Positions 1-5,291 of a DNA stretch of 8,473 bases are shown here, in pieces. The position numbers and the translations under genes were made by a program. Numbering within the stretch: the stretch's first letter is position 1; every line of letters begins with the position of its first letter. The notes beneath the pieces are model-generated. The model was not told where the DNA came from. It did no database searches and was given only the letters and a program-made list of their open reading frames with translations. The stretch comes from Chloroflexota bacterium. Its GTDB lineage: Bacteria > Chloroflexota > Anaerolineae > UBA4142. Location: positions 1 through 8,473 of the forward strand of contig JAMCRS010000218.1 in the NCBI GenBank assembly GCA_023380675.1. Direction: 5' to 3'.

Positions 1-58
1 GCGGTGCACCGAGATCGCGCGCCTTGGCCCGACGTCAGCGCCCGAATCAACGCGCGAG

Positions 59-87
59 ATTGCTTCGGGCGCTCCGCGCCCTGCAAT
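59..87. repeat. REP-like palindromic repeat
   Basis: Imperfect palindrome seen directly: outer arms ATTGC (59-63) and GCAAT (83-87), inner arms GGGCGC (67-72) and GCGCCC (76-81), loop TCC. The flanking text (GATTGCTTCGGGC ... GCAATGACGC) resembles the dispersed extragenic palindromes common in GC-rich bacterial genomes. A shortened second copy, with ATTG and CGCAATGACGC around an EcoRI-like GAATTC, lies at about 162-182. There is no sign of a gene in 1-215: the frames that stay open there read as low-complexity peptide. Function unknown; other copies in the genome would confirm a repeat family. Confidence 0.6.
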
Positions 88-139
88 GACGCATCTTGTT
101 TCTATGACGCATCTTGTTTCTATGACACATCCTGTTTTT
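86..139. repeat. Three tandem copies of an 18-bp unit
   Basis: The unit ATGACGCATCTTGTTTCT is repeated three times head to tail: 86-103, 104-121 (identical) and 122-139 (3 changes plus a T-rich end). The first copy begins inside the right arm of the palindrome at 59-87, so the array seems to have grown from the edge of that element. It ends before the promoter at 216. It is probably non-coding, since no ribosome binding site or family-like protein goes with it. Confidence 0.85.
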
Positions 140-215
140 GTGCTTGGGCTTGCCGCCCGGCATTGAATTCTCGCAATGACGCGGTGCTTTCTCCATGCTT
201 TCCCTATCCGACAAC

Positions 216-244
216 TTGACGGGCCGACCATTCTGTGCTATCAA
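216..244 (+). promoter_or_regulatory. Putative sigma70 promoter of the B12 operon
   Basis: TTGACG (216-221, 5 of 6 consensus) is followed by 17 bp and then TATCAA (239-244, 4 of 6 consensus). Transcription would start near 251, about 50 nt before the first paired base of the riboswitch. It is the best-spaced -35/-10 pair seen ahead of the riboswitch. This is a consensus match only. Confidence 0.5.
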
Positions 245-301
245 CAATGTCGTTCCTTCATAACCCAATCGAACAGACCGCGCTGTTTTCGGCGGCGCGG
301 T

Positions 302-513
302 GACTGAGGTGACCCACTCGAGTGGGCTGAAAAGGGTAAGTTTGGTGCGCCGCGCGCCGCGCGGCAAATCCTACGCTGTCCCGCAACTGTGATATCAGTC
401 GTCAGTCGATCCCGAGCAGCCGGCAGACCGAATCGTCGGAATGCCGCTGCATGCGCTCGACAGACTGATCAAGCCAGGATACCTGCCTCGGTCCGAGAGC
501 CCGGCCCGTCTCG
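302..513 (+). promoter_or_regulatory. Cobalamin (AdoCbl) riboswitch
   Basis: This is a conserved cobalamin-sensing RNA. The core motif AAAAGGGTAA is at 330-339, followed by GGTG (344-347), AAATCC (366-371), GCTGTCCCGCAACTGT (375-390) and the B12 box AGCCAGGATACCTGCC (472-487). Stem P1 forms from GACTGAG (302-308) and CTCGGTC (487-493), with one G-U pair. A GC stem (349-354 with 360-365) has loop CGCCG. Directly after P1, a hairpin (CGAGA 494-498 with TCTCG 509-513) carries CGGC (502-505), complementary to GCCG (356-359) in that loop. This fits the L5-L13 kissing interaction of class I cobalamin riboswitches. The family represses downstream B12 genes when cobalamin is plentiful, consistent with the cob genes that follow. 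Presence of the riboswitch is near certain; the kissing pair is inferred by hand folding. Confidence 0.96.
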
Positions 514-581
514 TTCCGCGCCGGCTCGACGTCAAGCAACCTTCGCGAGAAAGGGGGCGGAACCAGCACTCGATCGTCTTG

Positions 582-615
582 ATCCCCTTGTCCAAAGGCA
601 AGGGGATTTTTGTTT
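582..615 (+). terminator. Intrinsic terminator, riboswitch expression platform
   Basis: ATCCCCTTG (582-590) pairs perfectly with CAAGGGGAT (599-607), extended by a U-G and a C-G pair to a CAAA tetraloop. The 3' side runs into TTTTTGTTT (607-615). This is a classic Rho-independent terminator, 69 nt after the riboswitch and 80 nt before cobO, and most likely the OFF state of the switch. AAGGGG at 551-556 is complementary to CCCCTT (584-589) and could form the competing antiterminator. In turn it can pair with CCTT at 540-543. The terminator is directly visible; the competing pairings are inferred. Confidence 0.88.
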
Positions 616-632
616 CCATCGGCCAAAGGGAA

Positions 633-681
633 GGGACGGCGCGAGCTCCCGTCCCGATCGACGATTGAAGGATACTCCTTC
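633..681 (+). other. Two extra stem-loops between terminator and cobO
   Basis: GGGACGG (633-639) pairs with CCGTCCC (649-655) around a 9-nt loop. GAAGGA (667-672) pairs with TCCTTC (676-681) around a 3-nt loop. Neither is followed by a T tract, so they are not obvious terminators. The second ends 14 nt before the cobO start codon, and its 5' arm is itself Shine-Dalgarno-like. They may shape translation or mRNA stability in read-through transcripts. No function is shown. Confidence 0.5.
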
Positions 682-695
682 CAGAAAGCAGGATC

Positions 696-1217
696 ATGCG
701 TCAGGGACTGGTGATCGTAAACACAGGCAACGGCAAAGGCAAAACAACCGCCGCGCTCGGCACGGTGCTGCGAGCGTGGGGACGCGATATGCGCGTCTGC
801 GTGGTGCAATTCATCAAGCAAGAGAACGGCAATTGGGGCGAGGTGCGGGCCGCCCGGAAGCTCGCCCTGGATTGGCACGCGATGGGCGATGGGTTCACCT
901 GGCTCTCCAAAGACATCGAGAAGACGGCGGAGCGGGTGCGTCAAGCCTGGTCGTTCGCCCAGGGCCGGATCACCTCCGGCACGTTCGACGTCGTTCTCCT
1001 CGACGAGATGACGTATGCCTTTCATTCCGGATGGCTGGACGTGAACGAAGTCGTCGCGTGGCTGAAGGAGTTCAAGCCGCCCGCGCTCCATCTCATCATC
1101 ACCGGACGCAACGCGCCGCCCGAGCTGATCGAGTATGCCGACCTGGTGACCGAGATGCGCGAGATCAAGCACCCGTACAGCCGCGGGATCAAAGCGCAGG
1201 CCGGCATCGAGTTCTAG
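696..1217 (+). CDS. cobO: Corrinoid adenosyltransferase (BtuR/CobO type)
   Basis: A 173-residue cytosolic enzyme of the CobA/BtuR/CobO family. It transfers the 5'-deoxyadenosyl group of ATP to reduced Co(I) corrinoid, giving adenosylcob(III)yrinate a,c-diamide in synthesis or adenosylated corrinoid in salvage. The atypical P-loop TGNGKGKTT (residues 10-18) is the family signature. VVLLDE (99-104) is the Walker B-like strand, and ITGRNAP (135-141) and EMREIKHPY (153-161) are further conserved blocks. It is shorter than E. coli BtuR because the N-terminal extension is missing, as in many homologues. The start is firm: the upstream in-frame codons reach a TGA at 666-668 with no other start codon. 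The ribosome site is weak (AGCAGGA, very close to the ATG). It is the first gene after the riboswitch, so probably repressed by cobalamin, and cobB follows without a gap. Confidence 0.95.
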   Translation: MRQGLVIVNTGNGKGKTTAALGTVLRAWGRDMRVCVVQFIKQENGNWGEVRAARKLALDWHAMGDGFTWLSKDIEKTAERVRQAWSFAQGRITSGTFDVVLLDEMTYAFHSGWLDVNEVVAWLKEFKPPALHLIITGRNAPPELIEYADLVTEMREIKHPYSRGIKAQAGIEF

Positions 1218-2636
1218 ATGAACATTCCACGCCTCGTCCTCGCCGCGCCCGCGAGCGGCAGCGGGAAAACGACGCTCGCGGCCGGGTTGATCGCCGCGTT
1301 CAGGGCGCGCGGCGTTCGCGTCGCGCCGTTCAAGGTCGGCCCCGACTATATCGACCCGACGTATCACGCCCTCGCCGCGGCGCGGCCTTGTCGCAACCTC
1401 GACGCCTGGATGCTCTCGCCGGGCCGCGTGTCCGCTCTCTTCGCGCACGCGGCGGCCGGCGCCGACCTCGCTCTCGTCGAGGGCGTGATGGGCCTGTTCG
1501 ACGGCTTGTCCGGCCGCGATGATACCGCCAGCACTGCTCATGTTGCGCGCATCCTGGACGCTCCCGTCCTCCTCGTCCTCGACGCGAGCGCGATGGCACG
1601 CACCGCGGCCGCGGTCGTGCGGGGGATGCGCGATTTCGATCCGCGCGTGCATCTGGCGGGCGTACTGCTCAATCGAGTCGCCGGGCGGCCTCACGCCAAT
1701 ATGGTCCGAGAAGCTATCGAATCCGAGCTGCGCCTTCCGGTCGTCGGTTATCTCGAGCGCGACCCGGCGCTTGATCTGCCGGAGCGGCACCTGGGTCTGA
1801 TCCCGACGCTGGAGCCGGGTCGATGGGCCGCCTGGCTGGATCGCGCACGCGCACAGGTCGAGGCGACGGTCGATCTCGATCAGGTGCTCGCCATTGCGCG
1901 GGCCGCTTCGACGCTGTCGCCAGTTCAGGACGATCCGTTCGCGCTGCAGCCGGAAGCGCGTGCCGTGATCGCCGTCGCGCGCGACGCCGCGTTCAACTTT
2001 CTCTACCAGGACAACCTCGACCTTTTGCGCGCGGCCGGGGCCGAGATCGTCTTCTTCAGCCCAATGCAGGACCACGCACTGCCGAGCGGAACGCAGGGCA
2101 TCTACCTCTGTGGCGGTTTCCCCGAAGTGCATGCGGCCGCGCTCGCAGCGAACTCGACGATGCGCGAGGAGATCCGCGCCGGGGCGCGCGCCCGACTTCC
2201 GATCTATGCCGAGTGCGGTGGCTTGATGTACCTGACGGAAGAGATCGTCGATATGCAAAACGTATCGCATCCCATGGTCGGCGTCCTGCCGGGCCGGTCC
2301 GCGCTGGCCGGACAGCTGGCGCTCGGCTATCGCACCGCGACCGCGGCGCAGGAAAGCTGGCTGTGGCGGAAGGGGGAGACGGTCCGCGGGCACGAGTTTC
2401 ACTACTCGACCTGGCAAGGGCGGCCGGCAAGTATGCCGCCAGCGTACGAGCTCCGGCGCGACGACAAGGACGACGCCGAACAATTCGTCGGTGCCGCGCG
2501 ATTCGACGGCGCAGTCGTGGACAACGTGTTCGCCTCCTACCTGCATCTGCATTTCATCGCCCAGCCCGCGATCGCGCAGCGTTTCGTTTCCGCCGCAGCG
2601 CAGGCGAGCCCAGCCGCGTCGAAAGGCAGGGGCTGA
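1218..2636 (+). CDS. cobB: Cobyrinate a,c-diamide synthase (CobB/CbiA)
   Basis: A 472-residue protein of normal family length (CbiA is about 460). It amidates the a and c carboxylates of cobyrinate or hydrogenobyrinate, using ATP and glutamine. The N-terminal ATP-binding domain has GSGKTT (residues 14-19), FKVGPDYIDP (38-47) and VEGVMGLFDG (88-97). The C-terminal class I glutamine amidotransferase domain has CGGFPE (298-303), the nucleophile Cys333 in AECGG, GHEFHYS (391-397) and YLHLH near the end (441-445). CobB is favoured over cobyric acid synthase (CobQ/CbiP) by the length and the ELP-free, CbiA-like layout of these blocks. The ATG follows the cobO stop codon directly with no clear ribosome site of its own, so translation is probably coupled. 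The last 15 or so residues are an Ala/Ser-rich tail. Confidence 0.95.
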   Translation: MNIPRLVLAAPASGSGKTTLAAGLIAAFRARGVRVAPFKVGPDYIDPTYHALAAARPCRNLDAWMLSPGRVSALFAHAAAGADLALVEGVMGLFDGLSGRDDTASTAHVARILDAPVLLVLDASAMARTAAAVVRGMRDFDPRVHLAGVLLNRVAGRPHANMVREAIESELRLPVVGYLERDPALDLPERHLGLIPTLEPGRWAAWLDRARAQVEATVDLDQVLAIARAASTLSPVQDDPFALQPEARAVIAVARDAAFNFLYQDNLDLLRAAGAEIVFFSPMQDHALPSGTQGIYLCGGFPEVHAAALAANSTMREEIRAGARARLPIYAECGGLMYLTEEIVDMQNVSHPMVGVLPGRSALAGQLALGYRTATAAQESWLWRKGETVRGHEFHYSTWQGRPASMPPAYELRRDDKDDAEQFVGAARFDGAVVDNVFASYLHLHFIAQPAIAQRFVSAAAQASPAASKGRG

Positions 2637-2643
2637 GACCGTC

Positions 2644-3564
2644 ATGCGTTCCATCATCCTACTCTTGGCCGTTGCGATCGATCGTCAGTTTGGCGACCCG
2701 CCGAACGCGCTGCATCCCGTCGCCTGGTTTGGGAGACTCGCGAATGCGATGGTGCGTTGCGTGTCGCGGCGCGATCCGCGCACCGAATTCGCGTACGGTG
2801 TCGGCATCATCACGGCCGTCGTCGCCGCCGCCGTCCTGCCCGCGCTCGTTCTGGAACGCGGGATGCGCTCGCGCGGATTGCTGCGGGTCGTCGCGCTCGG
2901 CGTCGCTCTCAAGACGACGTTCGCGTGGCGCGGGTTGATTCAAGCGGGCGATCGGGTGCGAGTTGACCTGGAGGCTGCAAAGCTCGACGCGGCGCGATAC
3001 GAACTGCGGGCGCTGGTGAGCCGCGACACCGCGCAGCTCGGACCGCCGTTTCTCGCCTCGGCCGCCGTCGAATCGCTGGCCGAAAATGCGAGCGACTCGT
3101 TCGTCGCGCCCTTGTTCTATTTCACGTTCTTCGGTCTCCCCGGCGCATTCGCTTACCGCGCGGTGAACACGCTGGACGCCATGATTGGTTATCACGGTCG
3201 ATTCGAGTATATCGGCAAACCGGCCGCTCGGTTGGACGACGTGCTCAACTGGATCCCGGCGCGGATCACGGCGCTGCTAATCGTCCTTTCGGCGCGGCTC
3301 GCCGGTGGGGACTCGGGCTGGGCATTGCGCGCGATGAAGCGAGACCACGCGAGGACGGAGAGCCCGAACGCCGGTTATCCGATGAGCGCGATGGCCGGCG
3401 CGCTCGGCGTCCGCCTCGAAAAGATAGGGCACTATCGATTGAATCCCGGCGGACGTGCGCCGGTCGCTTGTGACGTCGAACGCGCGGCAAGGATCGCGTC
3501 GATCGCGCTGGGCCTCGGCGTCGCCGCAAGCGTATCGGCGGTGCAGCTCAAGCGGAAACCGTGA
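2644..3564 (+). CDS. cbiB: Adenosylcobinamide-phosphate synthase (CbiB/CobD)
   Basis: A 306-residue membrane protein of typical family length. It joins the (R)-1-amino-2-propanol O-phosphate arm (or aminopropanol) to the f side chain of adenosylcobyric acid, giving adenosylcobinamide phosphate. Family signatures seen are DRQFGDPPNALHPVAWFG (residues 13-30), SRDTAQL (126-132), ESLAENASDSFVAPLFY (143-159), NTLDAMIGYHGRFEYIGK (175-192) and ESPNAGYPMSAMAGAL (239-254). Hydrophobic, probably membrane-spanning segments lie at about 1-11, 52-70, 152-172, 204-220 and 282-299. The start at 2644 is chosen because the D-R-x-F-G-D-P-P block normally lies some 10-15 residues from the N terminus; the frame is open further upstream but only inside cobB. 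It lies 7 bp after cobB and is the last gene of the riboswitch-controlled unit. In Salmonella nomenclature cobD means a different enzyme, so cbiB is used. Confidence 0.95.
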   Translation: MRSIILLLAVAIDRQFGDPPNALHPVAWFGRLANAMVRCVSRRDPRTEFAYGVGIITAVVAAAVLPALVLERGMRSRGLLRVVALGVALKTTFAWRGLIQAGDRVRVDLEAAKLDAARYELRALVSRDTAQLGPPFLASAAVESLAENASDSFVAPLFYFTFFGLPGAFAYRAVNTLDAMIGYHGRFEYIGKPAARLDDVLNWIPARITALLIVLSARLAGGDSGWALRAMKRDHARTESPNAGYPMSAMAGALGVRLEKIGHYRLNPGGRAPVACDVERAARIASIALGLGVAASVSAVQLKRKP

Positions 3565-3637
3565 ATCGAGATTCTGTGGACGGAATGCCGTAATGCCCAT
3601 TTTTCCCTGATCCCCATGGCGCTCGTTTTGGGATTTT

Positions 3638-3657
3638 GCGGTTTTCGCGAAAAGCGC
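3638..3657. repeat. Palindrome after cbiB
   Basis: The perfect 12-bp palindrome TTTTCGCGAAAA (3642-3653) is flanked by GCG and CGC after one mismatched pair, giving a 20-bp dyad. It lies about 75 bp after the cbiB stop. No T tract follows the dyad, so it is not a clear terminator, and none is obvious elsewhere just after cbiB. It may be a protein-binding site or the edge of decayed DNA. Confidence 0.5.
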
Positions 3658-3708
3658 TGACGGATCAATATCGGCAGAGTAGACAGACTGCGCAGAGAGA
3701 TAAGAATC

Positions 3709-3760
3709 CGCAGATTACGCAGATTACGCATATTACGCATATTACGCAGTACGCAGATAG
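3709..3760. repeat. 9-bp minisatellite (CGCAGATTA / CGCATATTA)
   Basis: Head-to-tail units: CGCAGATTA at 3709-3717 and 3718-3726, CGCATATTA at 3727-3735 and 3736-3744, then a 7-bp CGCAGTA (3745-3751) and a degenerate CGCAGATAG (3752-3760). It is clearly more AT-rich than its surroundings. Being a multiple of three, the array reads as a repeating tripeptide (I-T-H/Q on +, C-V-I on -), but no gene goes with it. CGCAGATTA arrays of this kind recur between genes in various environmental bacteria, as I recall it. Confidence 0.85.
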
Positions 3761-4475
3761 ATCAAAGGCAGAGAACCTTGTCGAGCAGGGCAGCCGGGAT
3801 GGATTGGGAAGGGAGACAACGCGAGTGCCAGCCCGATTTCCGGAAGAGTCATGTTGGGCTCCAAAAGCCGCGTTATTGCCCATTACGGGCGTCCAGAAAA
3901 GTCCCAGGTGCGAGAATGCCGCGGGAGCGATGCGTGACGTCCGCCGGGGTGTTAACACCTAGGCAATTGATCGCTCAAACATCGCGAGCTGTTCGCCGAG
4001 GCCAGATCGGCGAGCATCCAGCCCATAAACCGGGTTCTCGTCTGACCCGCCGCAAGGATTCCGTCGTTTTGTAACCAAATCCTTACTGAGGCTTTACCCG
4101 AATCGGGTCGTAGTGTCGCCGAGCCTTAACGCGCACATGTTAGCATCTAGCCTAGAAACGCGTTCCTGTACGCCGCTGCAGAGACCCGACGCGCGCGACA
4201 GAACGAATGACCCCGGCGCGACCCGCAATCCTTCTCGATTGTTCATTCCCCTAAAGGCCAGACGCCTGAGCCGGGGCAGGCGTCTAGGCGCGGATTGCTT
4301 CGACCCTCCATGCCTGCCGCGTCTCTCGGCGAGGCTTGCCGTTCGGCCGTCTCGGCTGTGGTTGCTAACGTCCCAATAGCAATCGTCTCTGACCAGCCGC
4401 GTGCCAGCTCCTTCCGTTCTCCCCATTCTACGACAGCCGGTCCTGGCGGCCAGCGCTGCATCTACTCACCACACC
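3761..4475. other. Gene-poor stretch with no recognised gene
   Basis: No open frame here looks like a known protein, has a ribosome site or keeps family-like composition; I take the frames that stay open as chance in GC-rich DNA. Structure seen includes the 12-bp palindrome GGTGTTAACACC (3948-3959), CGGGT/ACCCG arms (4031-4035 and 4045-4049), ACCCGA-A-TCGGGT (4096-4108) and the stem-loop at 4260-4285. Unlike the cob genes, codon-like GC periodicity seems lost. It is best read as decayed or inserted non-coding DNA. A further unassigned stretch without a gene runs from 4982 to about 5147. Confidence 0.6.
4260..4285. repeat. Perfect 9-bp inverted repeat (stem-loop)
   Basis: AGACGCCTG (4260-4268) and CAGGCGTCT (4277-4285) pair perfectly around the 8-nt loop AGCCGGGG. 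No T run follows on either strand, so a classic intrinsic terminator is unlikely. It is the strongest hairpin in the gene-poor stretch. It may be a remnant of a mobile element end, a bidirectional structural repeat or a protein-binding site. Confidence 0.6.
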
Positions 4476-4516
4476 CGCGATTGGATGACGGAACTTACCC
4501 CGTTTGTTGGATGCCT
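4476..4516. repeat. 41-bp direct repeat, left copy
   Basis: Aligns without gaps to 4941-4981, with 34 of 41 positions identical by hand count. Shared blocks include CGCGATT, GATGAC, TTACCCC, TTTGTT and GATGCCT. It stops directly upstream of the surviving part of a methyltransferase pseudogene, where that protein's first SAM-binding motif should be. The similarity ends sharply after GATGCCT, as expected for the end of an inserted element or a recombination point. Confidence 0.7.
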
Positions 4517-4531
4517 CGAATGTCCTCCAAT

Positions 4532-4828
4532 CTTCCTTCCGTCTTGCTCGCAGAAGCGGTGGGCCGAAAAGGACATGTGGCCGGCATCGATCTGGATAGC
4601 GACTTGCTTGCGTTCGCGAGCCAGAGCGCGGGCAAGGCGGGTTATTCGGACCGGATCGAATTCTGCGTCGGCGACGCCAGCAGAATTCCGTTTGAAGACG
4701 ATGCCTTCGATTGGGCTTGGAGCGCCGATTGCCTGGGCTATCCGGTTGGTGACTTGACTCCGTCCTTGCACGAGCTCGCGCGCGTGGTCAAACCGGGTGG
4801 GTGCATCGCGATTCTCGCTTGGAAGAGG
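4532..4828 (+). pseudogene. Truncated class I SAM methyltransferase remnant
   Basis: About 99 codons in one frame match the middle of a class I (UbiE-like) methyltransferase. They start at VLLAEAVGRKGHVAGIDLD (the strand and acidic motif after motif I), continue with EFCVGDASRIPFEDDAFDWAW (motifs II/III region), and end with LHELARVVKPGGCIAILAW (motif V region). The glycine-rich motif I and everything upstream are missing, with unrelated sequence in their place. After AILAWKR the reading becomes unrelated Arg/Ser-rich sequence, so the C-terminal half is gone too. The frame stays open for some distance on both sides, but those parts show no family resemblance. It lies between the two 41-bp direct repeats, which suggests loss by insertion or recombination. 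Without motif I it should not bind SAM. It is not a near-duplicate of the intact methyltransferase at 5292. Confidence 0.75.
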
Positions 4829-4940
4829 TCGACGTCCACACTATGGTCGGCGACGTCGCGGCGCCGCTTGGTGTTGGTGAGCGGACGCGTCGAGCGCGGC
4901 AAAAAGTGTCGAGCGCAGTCGTCCCCGGTCGAGTCGCCTG

Positions 4941-4981
4941 CGCGATTTGATGACTCATTTTACCCCTTTTGTTTGATGCCT
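4941..4981. repeat. 41-bp direct repeat, right copy
   Basis: Same orientation and length as 4476-4516, 465 bp away, with 34 of 41 matches. On the minus strand this copy reads AAAAGGGGTAAAATGAGTC, which looks like a ribosome site and start codon. That frame stays open for only about 55 codons and matches nothing I know. The left copy has lost this ATG. Possibly the terminus or leader region of a mobile element, otherwise a plain dispersed repeat. Confidence 0.7.
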
Positions 4982-5147
4982 TGCCAGGTTCCGAGTGTTA
5001 CACTTGGGTAGAGGTGCAAATCTCACTTGCATTTCACGCGATCTGCATGGGCGGAGGCGCGTTTTGTGTCGGCAAGGGGCTCGGCTCGAAACGGACCGTG
5101 ACAGTCGCCTAGCTTCGAGTGTGCCGCGTCCGCCGTCTATACGTTAG

Positions 5148-5197
5148 TCCCGGCGTCCGACCAGCGGGGTGCAGCCAGCCTGGACATGACGCCGGGA
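5148..5197. promoter_or_regulatory. 10-bp inverted repeat overlapping a promoter
   Basis: TCCCGGCGTC (5148-5157) and GACGCCGGGA (5188-5197) are perfect reverse complements, 30 bp apart and 40 bp centre to centre, close to four helical turns. The right arm sits in the spacer between the -35 and -10 boxes of the promoter at 5181-5209; the left arm lies just upstream of the -35. This layout would suit a dimeric or looping repressor. It is also a possible cruciform. No regulator is encoded nearby. Confidence 0.5.
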
Positions 5198-5209
5198 TAT
5201 TGTTATGAT
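5181..5209 (+). promoter_or_regulatory. Strong sigma70-like promoter with extended -10
   Basis: TGGACA (5181-5186, 5 of 6) and TATGAT (5204-5209, 5 of 6) are separated by exactly 17 bp. TG at 5201-5202, one base before the -10, makes it an extended -10. The start of transcription would be near 5216, leaving a leader of about 75 nt to the methyltransferase ATG at 5292. This also argues against an earlier in-frame ATG at 5205, which lies inside the -10 box. Confidence 0.72.
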
Positions 5210-5216
5210 AGGATCG

Positions 5217-5270
5217 CGTGACGGGATGAGGATCGACATCCCGAGCAGGCCGTCCACTCTGAGCGTCACG
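5217..5270 (+). promoter_or_regulatory. Structured 5' leader of the methyltransferase mRNA
   Basis: CGGGATG (5222-5228) pairs perfectly with CATCCCG (5237-5243) around an 8-nt loop. An outer pairing, CGTGACG (5217-5223) with CGTCACG (5264-5270), can enclose it, the two competing for bases 5222-5223. The leader ends 10 nt before the ribosome site at 5281-5287. It does not match any riboswitch core I can recall. It may be a regulatory leader or simply an incidental fold. Confidence 0.4.
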
Positions 5271-5291
5271 GACGCGGACGAAGGAGGACAG

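Noticed and set aside
1..219. Short open frames across the upstream repeats
   Set aside because: They consist mostly of translated repeat units, with no ribosome site or conserved domain.
389..1522. A plus-strand frame of 377 codons across the riboswitch and cobO
   Set aside because: It begins inside the riboswitch and overlaps cobO in another frame; Arg-rich low-complexity product.
402..2657. A 751-codon open frame on the minus strand across cobO and cobB
   Set aside because: It lies antisense to two firmly identified genes, is rich in Arg, Gly, Glu and His as shadow frames of GC-rich genes are, and resembles no known family.
3565..3610. A terminator directly after cbiB with the T run at 3600-3604
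   Set aside because: Only a 3-bp stem (CGG/CCG) can be drawn before the T run; too weak for a call.
4031..4049. CGGGT-loop-ACCCG arm resembling a tRNA T arm
   Set aside because: The loop is 9 nt and lacks the TTCGANN pattern, and no acceptor, D or anticodon arm surrounds it.
3990..4110. Minus-strand GAGAACCCGGTTTATGGGC resembles the 3' end of RNase P RNA, with GGGTAAAG further upstream
   Set aside because: The 5' conserved regions (GGAAAGTCC-type and the AGGGTGAAA-type motifs) were not found within the next 400 nt of that strand, so an intact rnpB is not supported. A covariance search would settle it.
5205..5291. An earlier in-frame ATG for the methyltransferase at 5205
   Set aside because: It lies within the TATGAT box and has no ribosome site, while 5292 has AAGGAGG at the right place. 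The extra 29 residues show no family-like features.
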